31,961 nucleotides of DNA from Candidatus Dechloromonas phosphoritropha (GTDB lineage Bacteria; Pseudomonadota; Gammaproteobacteria; Burkholderiales; Rhodocyclaceae), in assembly GCA_016722705.1 (NCBI GenBank), contig JADKGN010000007.1:1-31961 (forward strand). Reading direction: 5' to 3'. Position 1 is the first letter of the stretch. Every line of letters starts with the position of its first letter. The position numbers were made by a program, and so were the translations under genes. The notes beneath the pieces were generated by a model, which saw nothing but the letters and a program-made list of their open reading frames with translations, was not told the origin of the DNA and did no database searches. Shown here piece after piece: positions 1-11,038 of this stretch.

Positions 1-1223
1 AAAATCGCTGGTGTAAACCTTGGCGCGCTGGCGTGTCCCGTCCGAGATCGACGCCGGATCGGCTGATTTCCCTTCTGTTCATGAGCCCGGTACCATCCTC
101 CTCCTGGTAAGCCTCAGCCCCGCCCGCCGTTCTCGGCGACCAAAGCGTCGTCAAGCCAGACCCTGACGCCATCGACAAACCGAGATCTGGGATGCCGGCA
201 TAGCCGATGGCGGCGAATGCGCGCCGAGGGTTCGGGTCAGAAGCGAAGAAGGCGGTCTTGACCAGCGGCGAATGGCCGATCGCGGAGCCGACCTGGCGGC
301 ATTCTCGCTGGTCTTGCCGCCTTCGATGGCGACCGTAATAAACTTGGTGGCGCCCTCGCCATCGCGGACGATGGCCTGCGCCAGTTCGAGCGCCACAACG
401 ACCAATCGCCGCCCGACCTCGACCAGCCGGCATCAGGACTCCCTCCGCGGCCAAACATGGCTCCCGACCGGCCGCTGGCGATCAGGATGAAGGAGTCGTT
501 GGTCGAGGTATCGCCGTCGACGGTGATGCAGTTGAACGAGTGGTCAGCGGCCTCCCTGACCAGTCGGTCAAGCATGGCCTGCGCGATGCCGGCGTCAGTA
601 ACGACGAATCCAAGCATGGTCGCCATGTTCGGACCCGGATCATCACCGGCACCATGGACATGCCGGAAATAGTGACTTTTTGCCGTTGACCGCAACAGTC
701 CGCGAAGCAACCTTAGCGACGGTGTCGGTCGTCTATGATGGCGTGCGCGGCGGCATCGCCAGTGGTCGGCCTCGAGATCGGCCTGGGCCGCCGGCAAGCC
801 GGCCTTGATGCGGTCGACCGGAAGCGTTTGTTCGAGAATCACGCCGGTCGAGAACGGAAGCACCTGATCAGCGGCCAACGCCAAGCAGAGCGCCGACCGC
901 CTCACCGGTGGCCTGCGCGCCGCCTGACGCCCTGGCTCGCCAGTACCGGCATTGGCGATGCCAGTATTGATGATCCAGCGCGCCGATTTCCCTGCCACCC
1001 GCCAGATGGTCGTAGCACAGAGTGCACTTTCCGATGCCGCCCAGAAGCGGTTCTGGGTGAAACTACACCGGCCACCGTTACATCTGGGTCGAGGGCAGCC
1101 AAGTGTCAGATCACGCCGGTCTTTCTTGCGGATCCCGGCCTCGGCGGCACCGGGCCGGACACCGGCGCCACCGGAAGTATGGTTGATCCGGCGTCAGGGG
1201 GGGGCGCTAATTGACGCGGGCAT
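1..1223 (-). pseudogene. argJ: argJ, bifunctional glutamate N-acetyltransferase/ornithine acetyltransferase, frameshifted, 3' end outside window
   Basis: ArgJ makes N-acetylglutamate and recycles the acetyl group from N-acetylornithine in arginine synthesis; it self-cleaves before a catalytic threonine. Pieces of the family are seen in order but in different frames: AEAGIRKKDRRDLT near the N-terminus, INTGIANAGTGEPG, LPFSTGVILEQTLPVDRI, the cleavage-site region PNMATMLGF, FNCITVDGDTSTND, and ELAQAIVRDGEGATKF followed in another frame by the KTAFFASDPN-type block. The start is taken at the ATG at 1223, preceded by AAGGA, giving MPASISAP, which resembles betaproteobacterial ArgJ starts. At least four single-base frameshifts separate these blocks, so no full-length product can be made as read. 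It lies directly downstream of secA, an arrangement common in Betaproteobacteria. The family call is secure; whether the breaks are real decay or sequence error cannot be decided here. Confidence 0.88.
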
Positions 1224-1231
1224 TCCTTGGC

Positions 1232-1261
1232 TCAAAAACATCAGGCACCTCACGGGTGCCT
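1232..1261 (-). terminator. Rho-independent terminator-like hairpin between secA and argJ
   Basis: On the minus strand AGGCACC, a five-base loop and GGTGCCT form a perfect 7-bp stem, followed shortly by a run of five T. It sits just past the SecA C-terminal codons and just before the argJ ATG at 1223, so it would end or attenuate secA transcription and would leave argJ needing its own promoter or read-through. Confidence 0.6.
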
Positions 1262-1269
1262 CGCGGGGT

Positions 1270-3987
<2,718 letters not shown>

Positions 3988-4032
3988 CGCGATGGGTGTG
4001 GTTGCGCACTGCAGCAAAGCAGCGAAGCAGCG

Positions 4033-4061
4033 ATTCTAGCATGTACGCCTCGCCCATCGCA
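4033..4061 (-). promoter_or_regulatory. Possible sigma70-type promoter for secA
   Basis: Minus strand TGCGAT, 17 bp, then TAGAAT preceded by TGC (an extended -10 look), about 46 bases upstream of the proposed secA ATG at 3987. The -10 is good, the -35 is weak; this is a pattern match only. Confidence 0.3.
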
Positions 4062-4155
4062 TAAAGCCGAAATCCAATAGAATTGCCGTATCGCTTGGCG
4101 GTTTGATCGCAAACATGGCCAACCACACCGACGCCCCACGCCGAAAGGACAGACC

Positions 4156-5063
4156 TTGAACTGGGAAGACATACTGAATTCATTCCGCGACCCGCGCCGC
4201 GGCTACCCGGTTCTGGCCGCGCGAGCGAGTGCTGAACGATGGCGAACATTATGAGCGCCTGATAGCCGAACTGGAGCGGATATCCGGCGACCGGACAGAA
4301 ATGGCCGAGTCGGTGTTTCATCTGCACGCCATGCATCTGCTGGCCCAGAGAAGGAGACCCGAGCCTTGCGGCCGCTGCTGCGCATTGCCGCGCTCCCCGA
4401 GTCCGCCCTGGACGAAGCCCTTGGCGATCACCTGACCGAATCCTTTCACTGCTGCGTTGCCGCAGTCTGTGACGATGAAAGCCTGATACGTGACTTCATC
4501 GAAAATCGCCAACATTACGAATGGGCGCGCCATATGATGGTTAGCGCCCTCGTCAGCCGCGTAATTGCCGGCGATTCCCCGGCCGAGCAACTACTTGAAT
4601 GGTTGTGTGCGCGGGGCGACCAGACAATGCTCTGGATCAGCGAACAACCCGCGACGGTGAATACGCGGAGCGACGAATTGCTCATGGATGCCCTGGCCGG
4701 CGCGCTCGCGAACATCGGAACACCGGTGCACCTGCCGACGATTCAGAGATGGTGGAATGCTGGCGTCCTGGATCCGCAAGTTGCCAGCATCGCCTGGTAT
4801 GCCAGCGAACTGGAGCGCCCCCTGGCCGAACGCCTCGACAGTTTCCTTTCCTCCAAGCAGCCTTACGTGCCCGATGCGATTGGCGACATGCAATCGTGGC
4901 ATTGCTTCTCGGATCGCTTCCATGACTTGCCAGCCAGACCCCGCTAGCCGGCGAGTCCGCGCAAGCAATAGCGGCCGTAACCGAGCAACGCCCAAGGTTG
5001 GCCGTAACGAACCATGCCCTTGCGGCTCCGGGCAAGAAATACAAGAAATGTTGCGGCGCTTGA
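4156..5063 (+). pseudogene. DUF1186 domain protein with C-terminal SEC-C zinc motif, frameshifted
   Basis: The central piece (4366-4940) contains LRIAALPESALDEALGDHLT and IENRQHYEWARHMM, which fit DUF1186 (PF06685), a family of unknown function. A start at TTG 4156 (AAAGGA six bases upstream) gives LNWEDILNSFRDPRRGYPVL, which then continues in another frame as VLNDGEHYERLIAELERI. The 3' end carries a SEC-C zinc-binding motif: VGRNEPCPCGSG is visible, and removing one G at about 5033 restores GKKYKKCCGA followed by TGA at 5061-5063. Three or more indels break the gene. SEC-C motifs are also found at the end of SecA, which lies divergently next door. The function of this family is unknown to me. 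Confidence 0.7.
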
Positions 5064-5098
5064 TCTGCTTCGGCTACCGACCTTGGCCAGCGCGAGGA

Positions 5099-5458
5099 TC
5101 ACCTCGCGCGCCACCAGCTTCTGCGGCGCCGGCGGGTTGACGAAGGCCTCAGTACCTCGCGCTCAGGTCCGGTGACGGCTTCTTCCCAGCGCTTTTCTTT
5201 TCCTGAACCGAGCGGATCGCTTCGCCGCCGAAGCGCAGAATTTGCGGCTCGATCTTGAGCCAGTCGGCGAGGATCTGAAGCTTGTCTTGCTGCGGTACGG
5301 CCTTGCCGAAGCAACCATTGCCTCGCGGCCTGGAAGGAAATCGAACGTCCCCAGTACCGCTGATTGAACTCGCGCTCGATCACTGAAGGCCGTGGCTCAT
5401 AGCCAGCAGCGAGCATGGTTTGCTTCAAGCGTTCGGCAAATTCGGCTTTCTCATCCAT
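5099..5458 (-). pseudogene. XRE-like DNA-binding regulator, frameshifted
   Basis: The protein starts MDEKAEFAERLKQTMLAAGY and contains REFNQRYWGRSISFQAARQW, a pattern typical of small betaproteobacterial helix-turn-helix regulators. After that the frame slips; the alternative frame continues with VPQQDKLQILADWLKIEPQI and GGEAIRSVQEKK, then the first frame resumes with RWEEAVTGPEREVL. Two or more indels are therefore needed for the full protein, and the true 3' end is uncertain. It is divergent from a restriction-modification methyltransferase gene, with a perfect inverted repeat between them, so it may once have controlled that system and itself. The helix-turn-helix assignment is from recalled family appearance, not a search. 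Confidence 0.6.
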
Positions 5459-5501
5459 GCGCGGAAGTTAAATCTTCCGTTCAGTACCGAATTGAACCTA
5501 C

Positions 5502-5542
5502 TTCAATCTAAAATTGAATTAATTATTCAATTTTAGATTGAA
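5502..5542. promoter_or_regulatory. Perfect 18-bp inverted repeat, probable operator
   Basis: The arms are TTCAATCTAAAATTGAAT and its exact reverse complement, separated by five bases (TAATT). The repeat is A+T-rich in a G+C-rich context and lies 12 bases before the mod start codon at 5555 and 43 bases before the regulator start at 5458, the usual place for a shared operator of divergent genes. A third half-site-like copy (ACCGAATTGAA) lies just to the left at about 5487. Confidence 0.65.
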
Positions 5543-5554
5543 CGCAAAGAATCA

Positions 5555-6420
5555 ATGGCGAAGTCATTGCTCGAACAACTCCCGGACATCGTCACAAAAG
5601 GCCGGCAACAAGCCGAAAAAATCCTCGAAAGTCTGGAAAGCCGTCACCGCGTCGGTCTGCAAACCGGGAATGGGTATTGCCAGCCAAGGACAGCGCCGCG
5701 ACAAACTGGATTGCCACCAACGAACGGCGGGAACGGCTGACTAGCGTGCAGCCCGGCCTATTCGGCGAAGTGCAACCCTCGCTGGAAGACGCCACTCCGT
5801 GGACCAACCGCCTGATCTACGGCGACAACCTGCTGGCAATGGCGGCGCTACTGGCCGGCGACGAAAAGACCTCCAGCCTGCGCGACAAGGTCGACCTTAT
5901 TTTACATCGACCCGCCGTTCGATTCAAGGCCGACTACCGCACCAAAGTCAGCTTGCCCGGCGTTGAACTGGAACAGAAACCCAACGTCATCGAACAGTTT
6001 GCCTATTCCGACACCTGGGCCGATGGCACGGCCTCCTATCTGGCGATGATCACCCCCCGGCTGATTCTGATGCGCGAGTTGCTGGCCGATACCGGGTCGA
6101 TCTACGTGCACCTTGACTGGCATGTCGGGCATTACGTGAAGATCGTTATGGATGAAGTTTTTGGGAAAGAAAACCTTGTGAATGAAATCGCTTGGAAAAG
6201 ATCACATGCCCACAGTGATAGCGGTCAAGGCGCTACGCACTATGGCCGAGTGACTGAGAGTATTTATTTCTATGGAAAATCTAAGACAAGGGTTTGGCTG
6301 CCGCCTTACGAGCCGTATACCGAAGAAATCATCGCTCGCGATTACAAGTATGTTGATGCTGAAAGTGGCGAAAAATACCGCCTTATGCCGGTAGATGGAC
6401 CCGGAGGGGCTGCCAAAGGA
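5555..6420 (+). pseudogene. Type III restriction-modification DNA methyltransferase (Mod), 5' part only, frameshifted and cut by IS256
   Basis: Mod subunits of type III systems methylate adenine and recognise the target site. The start at ATG 5555 gives MAKSLLEQLPDIVTKGRQQA; a one-base loss near 5660 moves the reading frame to NWIATNERRERLTSVQPG, LIYGDNLLAMAALL, ADGTASYLAMITPRLILMRE, TGSIYVHLDWHVGHYVK and MDEVFGKENLVNEI, all typical of the family. The catalytic DPPF block should read DLIYIDPPFDSKADYRTK; here an extra T and a missing A about 25 bases apart make it DLILHRPAVRFKADYRTK. Family similarity stops at GPGGAAKG (about 6420), where the IS256 element begins. No restriction subunit is present in the window. 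The product cannot be an active methyltransferase as read. Confidence 0.85.
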
Positions 6421-6423
6421 AAA

Positions 6424-7799
6424 GTCAAGTCCAAAATCTGCTGTAAATACTCTTCGATCCGATGAATGACGAATGGTTTCACACTAGCGAGGAGCAACAA
6501 CGTTGTTGCCCTCGCTAGCTGCGCGGAAGCCGCCCACTCAAGATTCATCCATGTCCGAGGAGTACTTCCGTTTCCTGCCAAGCCTCGTTCTGTTCGGCCA
6601 GCAGGCGCCGATCAGGCGCAAGGCTGACTCGTCGTTGGGGAAGATGCGGATCACGCGCTCCCGCCGGCGAATTTCCTCGTTGAGCCGCTCCTGCATGTTC
6701 GTTGTGCGTAGCCGCTTGCGATACTTCTCGGGCAAGACCATTACCGCCATGGCATCCTCGAATCCTGCTTCGAGGCAGGCCACCGCTTTGGGGGCGCTCT
6801 TGGCGAAGCGCTCGGTGAATTCCGCCAGGCGGCGCTTGGCCCTCGACCAAATCGGGCGCCTGCAGCACAAGGCTTGACGGCGAAATTGCCACCTCGGCGC
6901 GGTGGCGGGTGTTGCATTGGCCCAGAATATTTGCGCATCAGATGCCTGACAGCGTTGCCAGCTGGCCCCCTGAAAGTGCCGCGCTGCCGCTTCACGCAGG
7001 CCGCCGTGGTCGTCCGAGATGATGAACTGCGTGCCCTTGAGGCCGCGCCCTCTGAGCCAGCGGAAGGTCTCGTCCCAGGTGGCGAAGCTCTCGGTGTCGC
7101 CGATCCGCACGCCCAGAATCTCCCGGAAGCCATCGGCGCGGATGCCTGAGACGGTCAGCACGGCACGCGAAACTACACGATCTTCTTGCCGACTCTTGAT
7201 GAACGGGGCATCGACCAGCACGAAGGGATACTCGCCGTCCAGCCGCCGTTCGTTGAACGCGCTGACCCGCAGTTCCAGTCCGGCGCACAGTGCGCTCACC
7301 ATCGATTTGGAGCAGCTGGCGCCGCGCAGCTCTTCGGTCATCGCCTAGACCGTGCGCCTCGAGACACCGTGCACGACCATTTCCATGAGCTCCATAACGA
7401 AGGCCTGCTCGCTCCGCTGGTAGCGCTTGAAGATGTCCGTCGAAAAGCTGCCGTCCCGCGTCTGCGGCACCAGCAGCGTCACCGGCCCAACCCGCGTGTA
7501 AAGGGTGCGTGGCCGGTAGCCGTTGCGATAGCCGGCCCGTTCGTCCGTGCGCTCGTGCCGCGTCGCCCCCAGCGTTTCCGTCACCTGCGCCTCCAGTACT
7601 TGATTGAGCACCGCTTCCACCAGTTTCGCCAGCCCGTCCTGCCCGTTTAAAAGCCCTGGCAGCAAGTCCGTTCCTACGCTAACCTCATACCCAGTCATCG
7701 CTTCTCTCCTTCGGTTATCGATCGTCTCGCAACGTCAGTTTACCGAATCGAAGCGGTGGCTACCTGCCACCCGATTTACAGCAGTTTAGGGACTCAATC
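6424..7799 (-). mobile_element. IS256-family insertion sequence (copy 1)
   Basis: The left boundary is set by where mod similarity ends and the right by where a second transposase is cut. The two ends carry an imperfect inverted repeat: the left has AGTCC, four or five variable bases, then CTGCTGTAAAT (6428-6448), and the right has the complement ATTTACAGCAG and GGACT (7774-7794). No target duplication is visible, as expected if the two flanks are unrelated because of a deletion or recombination. One transposase gene lies inside, on the minus strand. Confidence 0.75.
6538..7698 (-). pseudogene. IS256-family (mutator-type) transposase, interrupted by an in-frame amber codon
   Basis: This is a DDE transposase. 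The start at ATG 7698 has GGAGAGAAG just upstream. The N-terminal part reads ETLGATRHERTDERAGYRNG and ends ELMEMVVHGVSRRTV at TAG 7345-7347; the same frame resumes at once with AMTEELRGASCSKSMVSALC, so a single base change would restore it. The DDE residues are in YPFVLVDAPFIKSR (first D), FIISDDHGGL (second D) and MQERLNEEIRRRERV (E). A stretch around 6880-6960 reads ASDAQIFWANATPATAPRWQ where the family has an NARHR-type block, suggesting a compensated pair of indels. It is likely inactive unless helped by an intact copy. Confidence 0.85.
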
Positions 7800-8705
7800 G
7801 CCAGCCCTCGATCGCCTGACGCAAGAGGCGCTCCGCTTCGCTTTTATCCGGCGCATTGAAGATCACCCGAATCCGCTGTGCCACGGGTTTGCGCTGATCG
7901 AGACGTGTGACATACGACGGTGCATTCTGTTGCAGGTGGAACTGGCAACGTTGCCAAGGCACGCTGGGCAGGGTCGCGCGGCGTGCCGCATTGAGTCCGG
8001 CTGTGCATCGGCGATGATCATCTTGGCGCCCCCCCAGGTCCTCGCCGCACCAGGCTATCCAGGAAAGCCCGCCAATGCACCTCTGCCTCGGACAAGGCAA
8101 CAGAAACCCCGAGCACCCGGCGATGACCGCTGTGCGTGATGCCCACCGCCACCAGCACGGCACAATCGACTAGTTGGCCACCCTCGCGCACCCGCTCATC
8201 CCCCAAGAGGACTTCCTTCGGGGCGTACCGCGCATCGAGAAAGACATAAGGCGTTTCATCGAGCGGTCGCTCACGCCAGACGGCCAAACCCGCATCCAGC
8301 TGTTCGGCGGCGCGACTCACCTGCGTCGACGAAATCGACACCGCCGGCCCGAGCAGCGCTTGCAGGACCGTGATCACCTTGCGGGTCGACACACCCTGTA
8401 CATACATTTCGGCCAAGGCGATATTGAGCGCCTGCTCGGTCCGCGATCCCTTTTCCAGGGCGCTGGGATAGAAGCCACCGCCGCGCACCTGAGGGACGTC
8501 AAAGGTCAGTTCGCCGACGCGGGTCATCATCGTTTTGGGCTTGAAGCCGTTGGCGTAATCAGAGCGCTCTACGGTACGTTCATGGGGGTTGGGCATTGAG
8601 AAAATGGTTGCGCTCAATCCGGCTGGCCTCGTGGACTAGGATACGCAGGCTTCGCCGGCGCCATCCAGACCGTTGTTTAGCAGCGCCGCAAAGCGGCATC
8701 AGAGG
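7800..8705 (-). pseudogene. IS256-family transposase, N-terminal part, frameshifted
   Basis: The pieces are ALLNNGLDGAGEACVS and LVHEASRIERNHFLNAQP in different frames, then ERTVERSDYANGFKPKTMMT, VGELTFDVPQVRGGGFYPSA, ALAEMYVQGVSTRKVITVLQ, LDETPYVFLDARY and, after another slip near 8030, VPWQRCQFHLQQNAPSYV. The YANGFKPKT, MYVQGVSTRKV and WQRCQFHLQ blocks are signatures of IS256 transposases. DARY is followed by an unusual APKEVLLGDE stretch before VREGGQLVDC, possibly a short insertion. The C-terminal third, including the last catalytic residue, is missing. Confidence 0.8.
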
Positions 8706-8908
8706 GTGATGTTCTACGCGTTGTGCCTGCTGTCGATTCTTTCGTGGGAATGGGTAAGAATGCCCCGAAGAAATCGCCTGCAGGAGGTAGCCTGCATCAA
8801 TGTTTCGCCGCGCGGCTGTTGCCCGTCCTCCGCGCTTCCGGGCGCTACGCGCCCTCATCGCTCCGGCCAGCACAGCCGCGCAAAGCCAACAGGCAAAGAA
8901 TTTACAGA
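7800..8908 (-). mobile_element. Second IS256-family element, truncated by copy 1
   Basis: A second, different IS256-type element is present in the same orientation. Its transposase is cut after EAERLLRQAIEGWR, exactly where the terminal repeat of copy 1 starts (about 7799). Its other end is placed near ATTTACAG at 8900-8907, which matches the terminal ATTTACAG of copy 1. About 200 bp between the transposase start and this end has no other gene. Confidence 0.6.
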
Positions 8909-9279
8909 ACGGATGTTGCACTAACTTGCCCCCCCCAGTAATTGTAGGCTAAGGTGTATTATTAAGTCGTAGTGACACTAGCGTGTGAGCTTTGCGAAAG
9001 ATTGAAACAAAGAATTGGAGATCTCTCGGCTGGAAATCCCTCGGCTCTGTCGGGTATAGGAGGAGTTTGACAATTCAAGGGGTCAGTCAGGGAAGCGTCA
9101 AGCCGTGAATTGGCAAGAAATCACGCTTAGGAGTCGGGGAACTTGCGAAGTACACAGCACTGACAAGCAGTTGGTTGCAGCATAAGCACAAGAGCGCGAT
9201 TCCGTTTACCCAACATACTCTGGGCAGAAAATATCTCGACGGACGCGTCCTTCAGCTAGCCTTGGGCTGGGTGTTTAGC
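8909..9279. other. Intergenic stretch with no recognised gene
   Basis: I see no convincing open reading frame, RNA gene or repeat in this stretch between the IS256 remnant and the IS1182 element. It holds a run of eight C at 8929-8936 and is otherwise unremarkable. Confidence 0.5.
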
Positions 9280-10693
9280 TGTAAGGTGTTTTCGGAGTGA
9301 CGGCCAATGGCCTTTCACCCATGATCGAGACACGGACTTTCTGCCACGTCGGCAGGGTGCGGGTCGGGCTAGGTGGACGTGGTCGAGCAGCTCGATCTGT
9401 CGGTGCTGGAACGCGCCTACGCCGGCAAGGGCAGCGATGCCTATCATCCGGCAACGCTGCTGGCGTTGTTGATCTACGGTTACGCCACAGCGACCTTCTC
9501 CAGCCGCAAGATTGAGCGGGCGACGTATGACTCGCTGGCGTTCCGCTATATCGCCTGCAACCGGCATCCGGATCACGATACGCTGGCCAATTTCAGAAAG
9601 CGTTTTGGCAAGGAATTCGAATTGGCCTTTGTCCAGGTGCTGCAGGTCGCGCGGGAGAACCAGATTTCCAAGTTTGGCACGGTCAGTCTGGACGGAACCA
9701 AGATCCACGCCAACGCCAGCCGGCACAGTGCGCTCTCCTACGGCCATGCCGAGAAGATTGAGGCGCAACTCAAGGCTGAGGTGCAGGAATTGCTGAAGCT
9801 GGCCGAAGCGGCGGATCAGTCGTCGCTGCCGGATGGGGTAAAGCTGCCCGACGAGATCAAACGCCGGGAAGACCGGCTGGCGGCAATTGCCGCAGCGAAA
9901 GCCAAGATCGAAGCTCGTGCAGCAGAACGTTTCCTGCGCGAACAGGCCGAATATGAGGCCAAGATGGCGAAACGGGAGGCCAAGGAGAAGGCGACCGGCA
10001 AGAAGCCGGGTGGCAAGCCGCCGCAGCCACCCGAGTCTGGTCCCCAAACCGACGACCAGATCAACCTGACCGACGAAGAATCGCGAATCATGCCGGTCGC
10101 GGGCGGTGGCTTCGAACAGTGCTTCAACGCCCAGGCGGTTGTCGATACCGAATCGATGCTGATCCTTGCCAGCCACGTGACCCAGGCCACCAATGACAAG
10201 GAGCAGGTCAAGCCGATGTTGAAGAAGGTTCAGGCCAATCCGGAAGGACTGAATCAGCCGCAGACCTGGCTCGCCGACACCGGCTATTGCAGCGAGAAGA
10301 ATGTCGCAGCCTGCGTCGATGCGAAGATCGAGCCGATGATCGCGGTCAAGCGCGACGACCATCATCCGCACTGGCGCGAACGTTTCAGCGAACCCGAAGC
10401 ACTCGTCGATGGCGCTACGCCGGTTGAAGCGATGAAGCACCGGCTCAAAACGCGCGCCGGTCGTGCCGCTTATGCCCTGCGCAAGCAGACGGTCGAACCA
10501 GTCTTCGGCATCATCAAGTCGATCATGGGCTTTCGCCAGTTCCTGCTGCGCGGACTGGCCAATGTCACGAACGAATGGACGCTCGTTTGCCTCGCGTGGA
10601 ATTTGAAGCGCATGGCCGTATTGCGTCCACAGTGAGGGGAAGCCGTGGGAATCTTGCGTCTTCTTGCAGAAACGACCTCGAAAACGACTTTCA
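9280..10693 (+). mobile_element. IS1182-family insertion sequence
   Basis: The boundaries are approximate. An imperfect inverted pair surrounds the transposase: AAGGTGTTTTCGGAGTG on the left (9283-9299) resembles the complement of the right-hand ACGACCTCGAAAACGACTTT (10672-10691). I did not find a clear target duplication. The element ends about 345 bp upstream of the first eCIS gene and is transcribed in the same direction. Confidence 0.6.
9373..10635 (+). CDS. IS1182-family transposase, N-terminus probably truncated
   Basis: The 420-residue DDE transposase begins at GTG 9373 with VDVVEQLDLSVLERAYAGKG. Typical IS1182 blocks follow: HPATLLALLIYGYATATFSS, RHPDHDTLANFRKRF, GTVSLDGTKIHANASRHSAL (first catalytic D), a Lys/Ala-rich coiled linker, EQCFNAQAVVDTESMLILAS, WLADTGYCSEKN (second D), and RKQTVEPVFGIIKSIMGFRQ (E). 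A TAG stop abuts the GTG, and just upstream in another frame HDRDTDFLP resembles the usual start of this family (a DTDFLLPPS-type block). About 10 residues with a frame change are therefore missing between the two parts. It may be inactive, though all three catalytic residues are present. Confidence 0.88.
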   Translation: MDVVEQLDLSVLERAYAGKGSDAYHPATLLALLIYGYATATFSSRKIERATYDSLAFRYIACNRHPDHDTLANFRKRFGKEFELAFVQVLQVARENQISKFGTVSLDGTKIHANASRHSALSYGHAEKIEAQLKAEVQELLKLAEAADQSSLPDGVKLPDEIKRREDRLAAIAAAKAKIEARAAERFLREQAEYEAKMAKREAKEKATGKKPGGKPPQPPESGPQTDDQINLTDEESRIMPVAGGGFEQCFNAQAVVDTESMLILASHVTQATNDKEQVKPMLKKVQANPEGLNQPQTWLADTGYCSEKNVAACVDAKIEPMIAVKRDDHHPHWRERFSEPEALVDGATPVEAMKHRLKTRAGRAAYALRKQTVEPVFGIIKSIMGFRQFLLRGLANVTNEWTLVCLAWNLKRMAVLRPQ

Positions 10694-10721
10694 AGGCTGT
10701 TTTTTATTTCGCATTGCGAAC

Positions 10722-10746
10722 ACTACGCCACCGCCGGTGGCGTAGT
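10722..10746. repeat. Strong hairpin, 11-bp perfect stem with three-base loop
   Basis: ACTACGCCACC, loop GCC, then GGTGGCGTAGT. It lies about 30 bp past the IS1182 end. It lacks a following T run, so it is not a classic rho-independent terminator on the plus strand; on the minus strand the first T-rich stretch is 20 bases further on. It could block read-through from the IS or be a recombination or structural site. Confidence 0.55.
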
Positions 10747-10954
10747 CCGACAGCTGCTAGAGGGGCACAACGTATAGCGTGTGCCTACGCGCTGATATGG
10801 GGTAGCACGTTAGTCAGTAGGACTAGGGAAGAGCGACAAGCGACTGGATCAATTGAGCAAGTGATGGCGATTTGCCATCTGTAGGTCGCGCAAGAAAGAT
10901 GTGGTCGTGTTAACGAGTCACTTCAGTGGCTTTGAGCGGCCCGTATCATGACAG

Positions 10955-10973
10955 CCCCCCGCTCTGCCGGGGG
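10955..10973 (+). promoter_or_regulatory. C-run/G-run hairpin in the leader of the eCIS operon
   Basis: CCCCC(C), loop of about eight bases (GCTCTGCC), then GGGGG followed by ATTGTTA. It is about 65 bases upstream of the first eCIS start codon and could act as a weak terminator or as an RNA leader structure. The role is inferred from position only. Confidence 0.3.
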
Positions 10974-11038
10974 ATTGTTACTTGGCAGTAACGGTTCGTA
11001 GTGGGTCTTGCTTCAAAGAGCGGTTCGGAGAGAAGTCA

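Larger units (their letters stand above)
10694..11038. other. Intergenic region upstream of the eCIS operon
   Basis: No gene is seen. It must contain the promoter or leader of the eCIS operon unless transcription enters from the IS1182 element. Besides the two hairpins listed separately, there is a small palindrome GATGGC-GATTT-GCCATC at 10863-10879. I could not assign a confident sigma70 promoter. Confidence 0.5.

Noticed and set aside
4091..4155. Possible small RNA or secM-like leader upstream of secA
   Set aside because: No stable hairpin with a T run and no SecM-like arrest sequence could be seen; betaproteobacteria generally lack SecM.
8990..9010. GATTGAAAC-like segment resembling the 3' end of some CRISPR repeats
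   Set aside because: It occurs once only; no second copy or spacer pattern nearby.
9256..10440. 394-residue minus-strand open frame opposite the IS1182 transposase
   Set aside because: Antisense of a transposase with all catalytic blocks; composition (Leu/Gly/Arg-rich) fits a shadow frame.
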